Positions 8,647-16,871 of a DNA stretch of 64,000 nucleotides are shown piece after piece (the stretch's first letter is position 1; every line of letters starts with the position of its first letter). The stretch covers positions 24,643 through 88,642 of the forward strand of contig JAFWPH010000028.1 of the NCBI GenBank assembly GCA_017509605.1, read 5' to 3'. A program made the translations under genes and the position numbers. The notes below the pieces were generated by a model. The model was not told the DNA's origin and did no database searches. It worked only from the letters and a program-made list of their open reading frames with translations. The DNA comes from Bacteroidaceae bacterium. Lineage in GTDB: Bacteria; Bacteroidota; Bacteroidia; Bacteroidales; Bacteroidaceae.

Positions 8647-9792
8647 ATGACAAAGATTGTAAATCCTTTTATTGTAACAGGTATCATTCCCGAGGCATAT
8701 TTCTGTGACCGTGATACAGAGACCGCACAACTGACTCGGTTCCTTGGCAATCAGGAAAACGTGGTACTGATGTCTCAGCGTCGTATGGGAAAGACGAAAT
8801 TGATTGAGCATTGCTTGGACACAAAGGATAAGGGTAGAAGCAAGGAGTATGTGGTGATGAATATCGATATACTTCACACCACATCATTCCGAGAGTTAGT
8901 ACAATTATTGGGTGCTATAGTCTTCGACCGTTTGGCAAAGCGTAGTTCCCGTATGATGAAAATGTTTACCGCCACACTACGGTCACTCAGTGCCAGTTTC
9001 GGCTATGACCCCATTCAGAACACCCCAACGTTTGACATCCGTCTGGGTGACATCAATATGCCAGAATATACACTAAAAGAGATATTCGAGTATATAGAGA
9101 AAGCAGATCGCCGTTGTATCATCGTCATCGACGAGTTCCAACAAGTGACTAAATATCAGGAAAAGAATGTCGAGGCATTGTTGCGCACCCACATCCAGCA
9201 ACTCAGTAATGCGAACTTTGTCTTTTCCGGCAGCCAACGCAGGCTGATGGAAGAGATGTTCTTCTCGGATAAGCGTCCTTTCTTCATGAGCGCGCGAAGC
9301 ATAGTGCTTGAAGCGATTCCTTTTGACGTTTATTACAATTTTGTCTCCCACCATTTCCAAAACTGGGGGAAAGATATTAAAGAGGAAGCCGTTAGGCTAG
9401 TTTATGATATATTCTTGGGTGTCACACTCTACCTGCAACGAATCATGAAAGACGCTTTCAGCGTAACTCCGATTAGTGGTACCTGTGACGCGATCACAAC
9501 CCAGCAACTTGTTGATGATTATATTATGGAGTGCGAGCCGCGTTTGAGGGAGCAGTTGGCTCTCATCACCGAATCCCAAAAGGAACTTCTCTATGCCGTG
9601 AGCGAGGAGGTCGCTCCCGTGAAAAGCATCACATCATCTGCATTCATCAAACGGCATCGCATGAAATCGACCAGTGCCGTACAGTCCGCGGCAAAAAAAT
9701 TGTTAGAACACGACCTGTTGACCCGTCAAGGCGGTTTTTACTCCATAGCCGACCCACTGATGGCTTTATGGCTGAAGTCAAGGAGACTGTAA
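8647..9792 (+). CDS. AAA-family ATPase (archaeal-type ATPase / ATP-binding protein)
   Basis: ATP-binding protein of 381 residues in the family often found in many copies in Bacteroidales genomes. The P-loop is SQRRMGKTKLIEHCL near residue 43-57, Walker B is CIIVIDEFQQV near 154-164, and an arginine-containing sensor region reads FVFSGSQRRLMEEMF. The C-terminal part (ASAFIKRHRMKS-like) resembles a winged helix. A -7 box TATATTTG lies at 8614-8621. The gene appears intact and stands alone. Members may serve in defence or mobile-element functions, but this copy has no telling neighbour, so the role is unknown. Confidence 0.8.
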   Translation: MTKIVNPFIVTGIIPEAYFCDRDTETAQLTRFLGNQENVVLMSQRRMGKTKLIEHCLDTKDKGRSKEYVVMNIDILHTTSFRELVQLLGAIVFDRLAKRSSRMMKMFTATLRSLSASFGYDPIQNTPTFDIRLGDINMPEYTLKEIFEYIEKADRRCIIVIDEFQQVTKYQEKNVEALLRTHIQQLSNANFVFSGSQRRLMEEMFFSDKRPFFMSARSIVLEAIPFDVYYNFVSHHFQNWGKDIKEEAVRLVYDIFLGVTLYLQRIMKDAFSVTPISGTCDAITTQQLVDDYIMECEPRLREQLALITESQKELLYAVSEEVAPVKSITSSAFIKRHRMKSTSAVQSAAKKLLEHDLLTRQGGFYSIADPLMALWLKSRRL

Positions 9793-9812
9793 AGCTTTCT
9801 AAGAATCCTATT

Positions 9813-10550
9813 TCATTCTTCCACGATAGCCCTCCATTGTTGGGGCAGTTCACTTGCATTGCTGAAAGTGGCGAGTGTTTGTCCTTCACTATCCTTGATG
9901 GTATATGGGGCATCCACATCGTATTCCTCATATTCATCGGCATCGTTAACGAAGATGAGTTCTTCCTGGGTCTTCAAAGTGTTGTTTTCCCAAACGCTGC
10001 GTGAGAAGTAGTTGGCAAATGCGGATGCGCTTCCTCCCTCGAAAACAGATTTGGATTCAGGATGGAGTGTGAAATTCTGTAACATAGGTTCTCCGAGCAT
10101 ACCAATCCTATTGAACTGGTGATCCTCAGGATTCCAGACGACAAGCGTGCTGTAGGTGCGCGATTGTCCGGCTCCGATAAAGATATCAACATACCCATCG
10201 AAGTTTGCATCCATAAAGTGGATGGATCTATCTCCATCGGTTGCCAACGGCTCATCATCGGTTCCGGAGATGGTTTGGAGCAGTTGGTCGTCGCGATAGA
10301 TAGATGCTTCCGTGATATCATTTGAAAGAACCACCTTCAAGCCTTCGTATTCGGTTGGGCATTGCGCCAATGTAATGATGCCATTGGCATCGGTCTCAAC
10401 CTTAGGGGCTTGCATGCTTTCCCTGTTCTGTGTTGTACTGTCGGCAGGAGCATTGTTTGTCGTAGCGTTGTCTGTGGATTTTGATTTACAAGCTGATATC
10501 ATGATGAGAACAACCAACATGATTATCGATAGAATAGCATTTTTTTTCAT
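9813..10550 (-). CDS. Lipoprotein with VCBS/XAC2610-like calcium-loop domain
   Basis: Predicted surface or periplasmic lipoprotein of 245 residues. The signal ends MISACKSK, with lipidated Cys near residue 21. A Ser/Thr/Asn-rich linker is followed by a beta-rich domain with the Asp-rich loop DANFDGYVDIFIGAG, typical of FG-GAP/VCBS or XAC2610-like folds that bind calcium. The gene starting at 11926 encodes a paralogue with VDVNFDGYTDVLICLG. A leader repeat (10553-10587) lies directly upstream of the start. Function is unknown. Confidence 0.7.
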   Translation of the reverse strand: MKKNAILSIIMLVVLIMISACKSKSTDNATTNNAPADSTTQNRESMQAPKVETDANGIITLAQCPTEYEGLKVVLSNDITEASIYRDDQLLQTISGTDDEPLATDGDRSIHFMDANFDGYVDIFIGAGQSRTYSTLVVWNPEDHQFNRIGMLGEPMLQNFTLHPESKSVFEGGSASAFANYFSRSVWENNTLKTQEELIFVNDADEYEEYDVDAPYTIKDSEGQTLATFSNASELPQQWRAIVEE

Positions 10551-10552
10551 AA

Positions 10553-10587
10553 GTGGGAGTTAAAGAGGGAGTTAAAGAGGACGTTAC
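10553..10587 (-). repeat. TTTAACTCCC leader repeat upstream of lipoprotein gene
   Basis: On the plus strand GGGAGTTAAAGA occurs twice exactly (10555-10566 and 10567-10578), followed by the degenerate copy GGACGTTACTAT. In the coding direction this reads TTTAACTCCC repeats with a 12-base period ending a few bases before the start codon at 10550. Confidence 0.75.
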
Positions 10588-10647
10588 TATTGCTGACGGC
10601 ATAGTGTTGGCAACAATTATGCAATCATGAATCATCAGTGTTTGCCG

Positions 10648-11487
10648 TTATTTGTCAATGGTCATAGCGATGCGGAAGCCCATACTACCAAAGACGTAAC
10701 CACGGGTATAGCCACGTTTCGACACTCGGCAGTCTTTGTCTTCGCTGGTGAAATTACCGCCACGTACGGTTTGTTTCCCAGTGTCAGACTCCACCTTTGG
10801 GTTGGTTTGGCTCTCATTGCTGTAGGAGGTGTAATCATCAGCGCAATACTCATCCACATTTCCGCACATATCGTAAATGCCCAGTTCGTTAGGTGCTTTG
10901 CTCTTCACAGGATGGGTTCCGCTATCGATATCGTTGAACCAAGCCACATCGGAAAGGTTGTCAGAACCGGCATATATGTATCCCTTGCTTTTGTTGCCTC
11001 CTCGAGCCGCATATTCCCATTCAGCCTCTGTAGGCAGGCGGAATTTGCGACCAGTCAGCTCGCTGAGTTTCTCGGCAAAGAAATCGCAGTCTCCCCCTTC
11101 AATGGATTCCACAGGTAAGTCCGCTTCCTTCTTATCCGCGGGGTTTTCTCCTATCACTGCCTCATACAAAGCCTGAGTGACCTCTGTCTCACCGATATAG
11201 TAGTCGGATAATGTGACTTCGTGTGCGGGTTTCTCATCAGCCTTGGCGTCTTTACCTTGCTCTGGCGTGGCGCCCATTGTGAATGTGCCTCCCTTGACCA
11301 AGATCATGTTGAAAGTGACGTCTTTCACCGTGAAGGATATTCTCTCTTCATTGGTGATGCTGTCTTTGGAGGCTTTGTCAGCGCCTTCATTGGGTGTACT
11401 TTTTGGTGTGGATGGCGAACCACAAGATAACAAGAACAAAGGACACGCCAAGAGAGGCATCAGGAATAGGGAATGTAGTTTTTTCAT
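10648..11487 (-). CDS. SUMF1/FGE-fold lipoprotein
   Basis: Lipoprotein of 279 residues with a formylglycine-generating-enzyme-like (sulfatase-modifying factor) domain. The signal ends LFLLSCGSP. The domain covers about residues 55-278 and shows FNMILVKGGTFTMGATPEQG, FRLPTEAEWEYAARGG and a C-terminal VRGGNFTSEDKDCRVSKRGY. Only one cysteine remains in the C-terminal segment, so the Cys pair of a true FGE appears absent. Many SUMF1-fold lipoproteins of Bacteroidetes are not sulfatase activators, and this is likely one of them. It lies between two VCBS-like lipoprotein genes. Confidence 0.78.
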   Translation of the reverse strand: MKKLHSLFLMPLLACPLFLLSCGSPSTPKSTPNEGADKASKDSITNEERISFTVKDVTFNMILVKGGTFTMGATPEQGKDAKADEKPAHEVTLSDYYIGETEVTQALYEAVIGENPADKKEADLPVESIEGGDCDFFAEKLSELTGRKFRLPTEAEWEYAARGGNKSKGYIYAGSDNLSDVAWFNDIDSGTHPVKSKAPNELGIYDMCGNVDEYCADDYTSYSNESQTNPKVESDTGKQTVRGGNFTSEDKDCRVSKRGYTRGYVFGSMGFRIAMTIDK

Positions 11488-11721
11488 AAGATCTTACAGT
11501 ATAAAATTGTGAATTGCTTTAACAAAGATATGGTCAAGGTTTGTTTCCTTTCAAAATAGACCTATGGCTTGATAGAAACTGCTACTAAAGCCAGTGTCTG
11601 TGAACGGATGGATAAATCTTCCCATATACCAGACCTTTTTATGGTATGCAAAAATACACCTATTCTCTGAATGTGCCAAATCTTTATCAAGAAAACGCCA
11701 TAATAGACTTATCCTATGATC
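11488..11721. other. Intergenic, no gene recognised
   Basis: AT-rich stretch between the divergent lipoprotein genes. I see no open frame, RNA gene or clear hairpin. It should hold the promoter of the minus-strand gene starting at 11487. Confidence 0.5.
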
Positions 11722-11874
11722 TCTAAATTACTCCATCTCGGCATAGAAAAAGAATGAATTCTTTTTGCTCTGCTTTCGATTTTTCGTAATATTGACCAAG
11801 GTCTAAATTACTCCATCTCGGCATAGAAAAAGAATGAATTCTTTTTGCTCTGCTCTCGATTTTTCGTAATTTTG
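11722..11874 (+). repeat. Tandem duplication of a promoter region (80-base period)
   Basis: Two copies, 11722-11794 and 11802-11874, each about 73 bases, share the same sequence except for two bases (11775/11855 and 11791/11871). The downstream copy keeps an ideal promoter. In the upstream copy one base turns the -7 box from TAATTTTG into TAATATTG. Confidence 0.9.
11844..11874 (+). promoter_or_regulatory. Consensus promoter (TTTG-N19-TAATTTTG)
   Basis: TTTG at 11844-11847, exactly 19 bases, then TAATTTTG at 11867-11874, followed by C. This is a perfect match to the Bacteroidetes housekeeping promoter. Transcription should start near 11881 and serve the lipoprotein gene at 11926. Confidence 0.85.
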
Positions 11875-11925
11875 CAGTTAAGAAATCATAACAAGAATAG
11901 ATAATTCAACTATTAATGTATAATT

Positions 11926-12552
11926 ATGAAAATGAAACGAACACTATCAAAGATCGCCATTGCAGCCATGATGTTGGCGGTGATGGTCTCCTGCGACACC
12001 AAGGGCAAGCAGGGCGGCACCCCAGAGAATGATTCAACAACAGTAACAGTTGAGACAACGGAACTCATTGATGAAACCAATACAGAGGAGAGTGCATCTG
12101 AAACCCTGAATTTTGAGGTAAGCGTTGTTACTCCCGACCTCGAGGAGCAATATCCCCGTTACGAAGCCACAGTCACTTCGGGCGACAAGACCATACAAGT
12201 GCTTAAGGGCCAAACCGAGGACTACCCGAAGGACATGCTCCGCAAATTTGGTCAAGTGACTCAGGTTGACGTGAACTTCGACGGCTATACTGACGTGTTG
12301 ATTTGCTTGGGTGAGGTACCTGCAAGCGACCAGACCTTCCTTACCTACGACGCATGGATCTACAACCCCGGGGAGGGTCAATTCCGTTTGCATGAAGGCT
12401 TTCGCGACATCTACAATGCCGAGGTCGATGCCGCCAACCAGCGCATCCTGAGCCATTATCTGGTTCGCGATGGCAAGACAAAGTATTACAATGCCGTACG
12501 TCTGAAGGATGACGGCACCGTAGAGGAAATGGGTGAGGGTTGGACTGAATAA
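11926..12552 (+). CDS. Lipoprotein with VCBS/XAC2610-like domain
   Basis: Predicted lipoprotein of 208 residues. The signal ends LAVMVSCDTK, followed by an acidic Thr-rich linker and a domain containing VDVNFDGYTDVLICLGEV. It resembles the protein of the gene at 9813-10550, so the two probably arose by duplication and now flank the SUMF1-fold gene. Transcription likely starts at the consensus promoter 11844-11874 and ends at the hairpin 12572-12618. The function is unknown; calcium binding through the Asp loop is a family-based guess. Confidence 0.7.
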   Translation: MKMKRTLSKIAIAAMMLAVMVSCDTKGKQGGTPENDSTTVTVETTELIDETNTEESASETLNFEVSVVTPDLEEQYPRYEATVTSGDKTIQVLKGQTEDYPKDMLRKFGQVTQVDVNFDGYTDVLICLGEVPASDQTFLTYDAWIYNPGEGQFRLHEGFRDIYNAEVDAANQRILSHYLVRDGKTKYYNAVRLKDDGTVEEMGEGWTE

Positions 12553-12571
12553 CAATCCCTTATTGAGTTTT

Positions 12572-12618
12572 CTGAACCCACTTTATAGAGTAACTCAGTA
12601 AAGTGGGTTCAGTTTTTT
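12572..12618. terminator. Bidirectional intrinsic terminator
   Basis: A perfect 14-base stem (CTGAACCCACTTTA with TAAAGTGGGTTCAG, 12572-12585 and 12599-12612) is followed by six T residues on the plus strand. It lies between convergent genes. The T-run overlaps the stop codon of the minus-strand GNAT gene. Confidence 0.92.
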
Positions 12619-13537
12619 ATTTTCTCCATCTCTTGAGCATAGGGAAGAAGCCACGCATCATCTGCTTGTATTCTTCCTTGGTTATGGGTTTTGGCATTTG
12701 TTTGTTGACTTCGTCCACGAACTGCGCGCAATGGTCAATCATCTCGTCCATCGTGCAGTCTTGCAGGAACTGTCCGTCCTTGTAACAATACCGGCAATAG
12801 TCAAAACATGTGCTGCCGTCGGCATTAGTGCCGCAGTCCTCGATGCGGGTCAGTGGCATGCCACAACTTTGGCAGAACTGTGGTAGTTGTCCTTTCTGAA
12901 ACGCTTTATCCTTTTTGGGGAATGAGGCTTCGTAAGCTTCAAAGGCCTCTGGGTTCTCGTCGGCCACGAAATAACCTTTAGGCGGGCAATAGGTGGCCTC
13001 CGTGATATCGTTGTCTTTCAGCCAGTTGGGGATGAGTTCTTGGGCGAGGAAATACGGCACTGCGGCATCTTTTGGCTCTGAGTGATAATGGATGTTCAGT
13101 TTGCTGGCGAGGTCGAAGCCCAGATGCTTGTAAAACTCGATATTTCCTTCCATGCAGAGGAATCCGACACCCATCTCACGGGCCTTGTCCAACGCATGCT
13201 GGAGTAATATCTGTCCGTAGCCTTTGCGCTTGTATTCTGGGTGTATGCAGATAGGGCCGAAGGTCCATGATGGTTTTCTGCTACCGTCCTCAAGCACGAG
13301 TTCAGCCTTAGAGAACATCACATGGCCAATGATACGGCTTTCCATTCCCGGACATTTGCCGTTTAGTGGTTTCTCCTCCATCACGAAGTCAAGTTCAGGG
13401 ATAAAGTCAGGGTTTGTACGGAACTGATGGAGCACATAATGTTCAGTGCATCCGGGGCGATAGACATTCCAAAAAGCCTCTCGCGTAAGGTTTTCCACCT
13501 CTCGGTAATCTTCAGGTTGTTCTAATCTGATATTCAT
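12617..13537 (-). CDS. GNAT N-acetyltransferase fused to a zinc-ribbon domain
   Basis: Protein of 306 residues. Residues 1-about 170 are a GNAT acetyltransferase, with the acetyl-CoA loop WTFGPICIHPEYKRKGYGQI and the C-terminal strand FYKHLGFDLASK. After a linker, residues from about 215 form a compact zinc-ribbon domain with CQSCGMPL and CRYCYKDGQ, the two Cys pairs expected to bind zinc. The domain ends MMRGFFPMLKRWRK, typical of the small stand-alone putative zinc-ribbon family. The acetylated substrate is unknown. A TTTAACTCC leader repeat precedes the start. Confidence 0.85.
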   Translation of the reverse strand: MNIRLEQPEDYREVENLTREAFWNVYRPGCTEHYVLHQFRTNPDFIPELDFVMEEKPLNGKCPGMESRIIGHVMFSKAELVLEDGSRKPSWTFGPICIHPEYKRKGYGQILLQHALDKAREMGVGFLCMEGNIEFYKHLGFDLASKLNIHYHSEPKDAAVPYFLAQELIPNWLKDNDITEATYCPPKGYFVADENPEAFEAYEASFPKKDKAFQKGQLPQFCQSCGMPLTRIEDCGTNADGSTCFDYCRYCYKDGQFLQDCTMDEMIDHCAQFVDEVNKQMPKPITKEEYKQMMRGFFPMLKRWRK

Positions 13538-13555
13538 TGTGTGACAAGGATTTTA

Positions 13556-13625
13556 TGTTAAAAAGGGAGTTATAGAATCGAGTTAAAAAAGGAGTTAATT
13601 CACCGCGCTCATGGGAGTTGAAGTG
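13556..13625 (-). repeat. TTTAACTCC leader repeat upstream of GNAT gene
   Basis: On the plus strand the units GTTAAAAAGG, GAGTTATAGAATC, GAGTTAAAAAAG, GAGTTAATTC and, after a gap, GGGAGTTGAAGTGG follow each other. In the coding direction they read as degenerate TTTAACTCC copies 20-90 bases before the start at 13537. Confidence 0.6.
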
Positions 13626-13895
13626 GACGAAAGTTTTCTGCTGGTAAAATTTTGGCCTACTGTCCGTCCTTTTATTGGGCACATGTGAAGAGTTGATGCA
13701 AAAATATGAATAATTGCTGAGATTTTGTTGCTGATATCCACTCTTTTTGAATAGTTTTTGTATTACACATTATATAAACTCATTATCACAAGGAAGCGGA
13801 TGCAACACTTTAATCTAAAGGGATTCTAAGACAATTTGTTTGTCCCTCTATGAAAAAAACAAGAGTCTCAAGTAGGTAATCCATTAAAAATGCTG
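13626..13895. other. Intergenic, no gene recognised
   Basis: AT-rich gap between divergent genes. No open frame, RNA gene or strong hairpin was found. Confidence 0.5.
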
Positions 13896-13903
13896 TAATT
13901 TTG
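13896..13903 (+). promoter_or_regulatory. -7 box (TAATTTTG) before the CotH gene
   Basis: TAATTTTG followed by C at 13896-13903, 28 bases before the start codon. No convincing TTTG is seen at the -33 position. Confidence 0.5.
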
Positions 13904-13931
13904 CGGATAGATTGCTACGTTACACATTTTC

Positions 13932-16853
13932 ATGAAGTATCGCCTTGTCATACGTCTGTGGATAGCCATCTGTTGTCTGTGTATGGCCGTCCATGTGTCT
14001 GGTCAGTCCCACCTGTTCATCAACGAGATTCAGGTGGCCAACCTCGACCAGTACATCGACTATTCCTTTAATTATGGCGCGTGGATGGAACTGTATAATT
14101 CCACCGATGAGTCTGTCAAACTTGAGGGCATGGTCGTGAGGCACACTGATGCAGAGGGTGAGGTGGCCCGTTTCAAGCTGACCAGAAATCACGGTTCAGT
14201 ACCTGCTCGAGGATATGCTGTCCTGTGGTTCGACCACTTTACGGGAGGTTACTACGGTCCGGATGCGGTGAAGCAAGTCAATTTAGAAATGGACGCTGAG
14301 GGTGGTCTGTTGGAACTGCTCACTTCTGACGAAGAATTGGTGGATGCTGTGGATTATCCCGCCTCTGTGGCCCGCAGTTCTTACCTGCGTGTCACCGACG
14401 GTGGTGAGGACTGGGGATGGACGGCCCATCCCTCACCCGGTGCTTCCAACAATGGCTGTGTGGTGGCGACAAAGAGGCTTTCTCCCCCAGAGGTCAGTGT
14501 GAGCGGTGGTGTCTTCTCCGCCGGTTTAGATTTCACAGTCGCTATCCCTGATGGTGCGACGCTCTATTACTCCACCGATGGTTCAGTGCCCATGCCCGGC
14601 AAGGGGACAATCAGTTTGAATGGACATTTCCGAGCCAATAAGACCACCATCTACCGTTTCGTTCTGGCTCGTGAGGGATGGCTCAACAGCCCTGTGGTCA
14701 CGCGCTCCTTCATCATCGACAACCAAGGTTATTACCTGCCCGTGCTGAGTGTTAGCTCTCATCCCGACAACTTTTTTGACAATACCATCGGTATCTATGT
14801 GCGTGGCACTAACGGACGAACGGCCAACAACTCCAAGACTCCAGCCAACCAGAATATGGACTGGGAACGCCCCGTGAATGTGGAGTACTTCGTGCCTGAC
14901 GCCAAGGGAGTATACAAAGAGGCGTTGAACCAGGAAGTGAGGTTCACCATTTTCGGTGGATGGACCCGTTTCAACTCGGGTAACGACTTCTTTGAGCACA
15001 GGTCGTCGTTCAAACTCAAGTGTGAGAAGGTTTTCGAGGGCATCAAGACCTATGACTATCCCGTGTTCGACAGCAAGCCTTACATCAAGCTCAAGAGCAT
15101 ACTCGTGCGCAACGGCGGCCAGGACCAATACACCCGCATCAAGGATCCCGCCATACACGAACTCGTCCGCACCAGCGGACTTTATCTGGACTGCCAGGCA
15201 TGGCAACCCGCCCATGTTTTCATCAACGGTCATTATCTCGGAATGCTCAACCTTCGCGAGGAGAGCAACCGCCAGTTCGCTTTCAGCAACTATGGCATCG
15301 ACAACGACGAGATAGACCAGTGGGAGGACGAATTCATCATGAAAGCTGGTGACGCCCGTCAGCTCAATAAATGGTACAATGCTGCCATTGCTCTGGGCCG
15401 CGATCCTACTGAAGAGAACTGGCAGGCGGTGTGCGATGTGTTGGATGTGGACGAATACTGCAACTACATGGCCGCTGAGATCTACTCCGGCAATCTCGAT
15501 TGGTTGCGGGGTGGTTTCAAGAATCTGAAAGGTTTCTGCTGCCGAGGTGATGACGGGCGTATTCATCTGGTGTTCCATGACCTCGACGGAGGTTTCGGAG
15601 ACACCGACATGCTCCGTCAGGTGTTGACCAAGGGAACAAGGAAACTGCCGACGATCTTCAAGAACATGATGAAATACGAACCCTTTAAGAAACAGTTCAT
15701 CGACGCCTATTGTCTGATGGGCGGCAGCGTGTTCGAGCCAGTGCGCAGTCAACCTGTCATTTACAAGATGGCGGAATTGACAGCTCTTGCGCTCAGTTGG
15801 GAGGATGCCGATCCCAAGGTGAAGGCGAAGAGCTTGTATGAGTCCTTGGCCGACTCCACTCGCAGGGCTGAGCTTTTGAAAACGCTTCGCGACGTGCTTG
15901 GACTGAGTGGAGAGTATCGTCTGAACATCCGTTCTAACGTGAAAGGCGCGAGGATCCTCTTGAATGGTCAGGAGATGCCGACGGGTCAGTTCGACTGGGT
16001 GCTTTTCCCGCCCATCCAACTCACTCCCGTGACGCCTGCGGGATATGTCTTCAAGAGTTGGAATACAGGCAAAGGCATCTTGACATCCGACTCTTTGGTC
16101 AGTGTTGATTCACTTTTAGAACGTGGCGAGTATGAACTTACTGCAGTGTATGAGCCTATGGTGAGTGAACCAAGGCCTCCAAAGGTGCGCATCAATGAGG
16201 TGAGTTCGGCCAACGATATCTACGTGAGTGAGTATGGCAAGAAGAGTGACTGGTTGGAACTCTATAACACCACTAACCAGGCCATCGACCTCGCTGGTTA
16301 TTATCTGAGCGATGACCCCAACAACCCGTTGAAGTCTCAGATTGCCGCAGACCCCACATTGGTAAATACAGTCATTCCGGCGCATGGCTTCCGCATCGTT
16401 TGGTGTGATGACCGGCCATCATTGACACAGTTGCATGTTGATTTCAAGTTGGAGAACGCTGACGATGCCTTTGTCTCCATCACCGCTCCTGACGCCCAAT
16501 GGACAGACACCCTGCACTACCTTGCCCAAGCCCGTTGGCAGACCTTCGGCCGCTATTCCGATGGCGGCTCAGCGCTTGCTCTGTTCAGTCGTCCCACGAT
16601 AGAGTTAGCCAACAGTGTGTGCACCGCCACCGACCTTTTCTCCGAGACGATACCCGTCGGTATTGACGAACTCATGATGGACGAAATTGCTGACACCTCC
16701 GAAGTCCTGTCAGTGGAATACTACGATCTCAGCGGTATCCGTGTCACTACGTTATTGCCCAAAAAGATATATATCGAGAAGACCCTCTTCCGCAACGGTC
16801 AGGTGCAGGTTCGGAAGACAACCTACCGGCACAGCCAAATCCAAGACCCCTGA
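13932..16853 (+). CDS. Secreted CotH-kinase-like protein with two lamin-tail domains
   Basis: Exported protein of 973 residues with a signal peptide ending VHVSGQ. Domain order: lamin-tail domain at about 28-150 (LFINEIQVANL, WMELYNSTDESVKLEG); a chitobiase C-terminal-like module near 185-255 (ATLYYSTDGSVPMPG); a CotH-like kinase domain at about 285-620 (YLGMLNLREESNRQFAFSNY and VFHDLDGGFGDTD); and a second lamin-tail domain near 745-870 (VRINEVSSANDIYVSEYG, WLELYNTTNQAIDLAGYYLS). CotH domains are protein kinases in spore coats; the role in Bacteroidetes surface proteins is unclear. The C-terminal YYDLSGIRV segment resembles a degenerate secretion-tail start. A WYL regulator gene follows by 18 bases. 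Confidence 0.82.
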   Translation: MKYRLVIRLWIAICCLCMAVHVSGQSHLFINEIQVANLDQYIDYSFNYGAWMELYNSTDESVKLEGMVVRHTDAEGEVARFKLTRNHGSVPARGYAVLWFDHFTGGYYGPDAVKQVNLEMDAEGGLLELLTSDEELVDAVDYPASVARSSYLRVTDGGEDWGWTAHPSPGASNNGCVVATKRLSPPEVSVSGGVFSAGLDFTVAIPDGATLYYSTDGSVPMPGKGTISLNGHFRANKTTIYRFVLAREGWLNSPVVTRSFIIDNQGYYLPVLSVSSHPDNFFDNTIGIYVRGTNGRTANNSKTPANQNMDWERPVNVEYFVPDAKGVYKEALNQEVRFTIFGGWTRFNSGNDFFEHRSSFKLKCEKVFEGIKTYDYPVFDSKPYIKLKSILVRNGGQDQYTRIKDPAIHELVRTSGLYLDCQAWQPAHVFINGHYLGMLNLREESNRQFAFSNYGIDNDEIDQWEDEFIMKAGDARQLNKWYNAAIALGRDPTEENWQAVCDVLDVDEYCNYMAAEIYSGNLDWLRGGFKNLKGFCCRGDDGRIHLVFHDLDGGFGDTDMLRQVLTKGTRKLPTIFKNMMKYEPFKKQFIDAYCLMGGSVFEPVRSQPVIYKMAELTALALSWEDADPKVKAKSLYESLADSTRRAELLKTLRDVLGLSGEYRLNIRSNVKGARILLNGQEMPTGQFDWVLFPPIQLTPVTPAGYVFKSWNTGKGILTSDSLVSVDSLLERGEYELTAVYEPMVSEPRPPKVRINEVSSANDIYVSEYGKKSDWLELYNTTNQAIDLAGYYLSDDPNNPLKSQIAADPTLVNTVIPAHGFRIVWCDDRPSLTQLHVDFKLENADDAFVSITAPDAQWTDTLHYLAQARWQTFGRYSDGGSALALFSRPTIELANSVCTATDLFSETIPVGIDELMMDEIADTSEVLSVEYYDLSGIRVTTLLPKKIYIEKTLFRNGQVQVRKTTYRHSQIQDP

Positions 16854-16871
16854 CCATTATTCAATCGATAG

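Noticed and set aside
14583..16019. Long minus-strand open frame of 478 codons
   Set aside because: Antisense shadow of the CotH gene, whose domains are clear on the plus strand.
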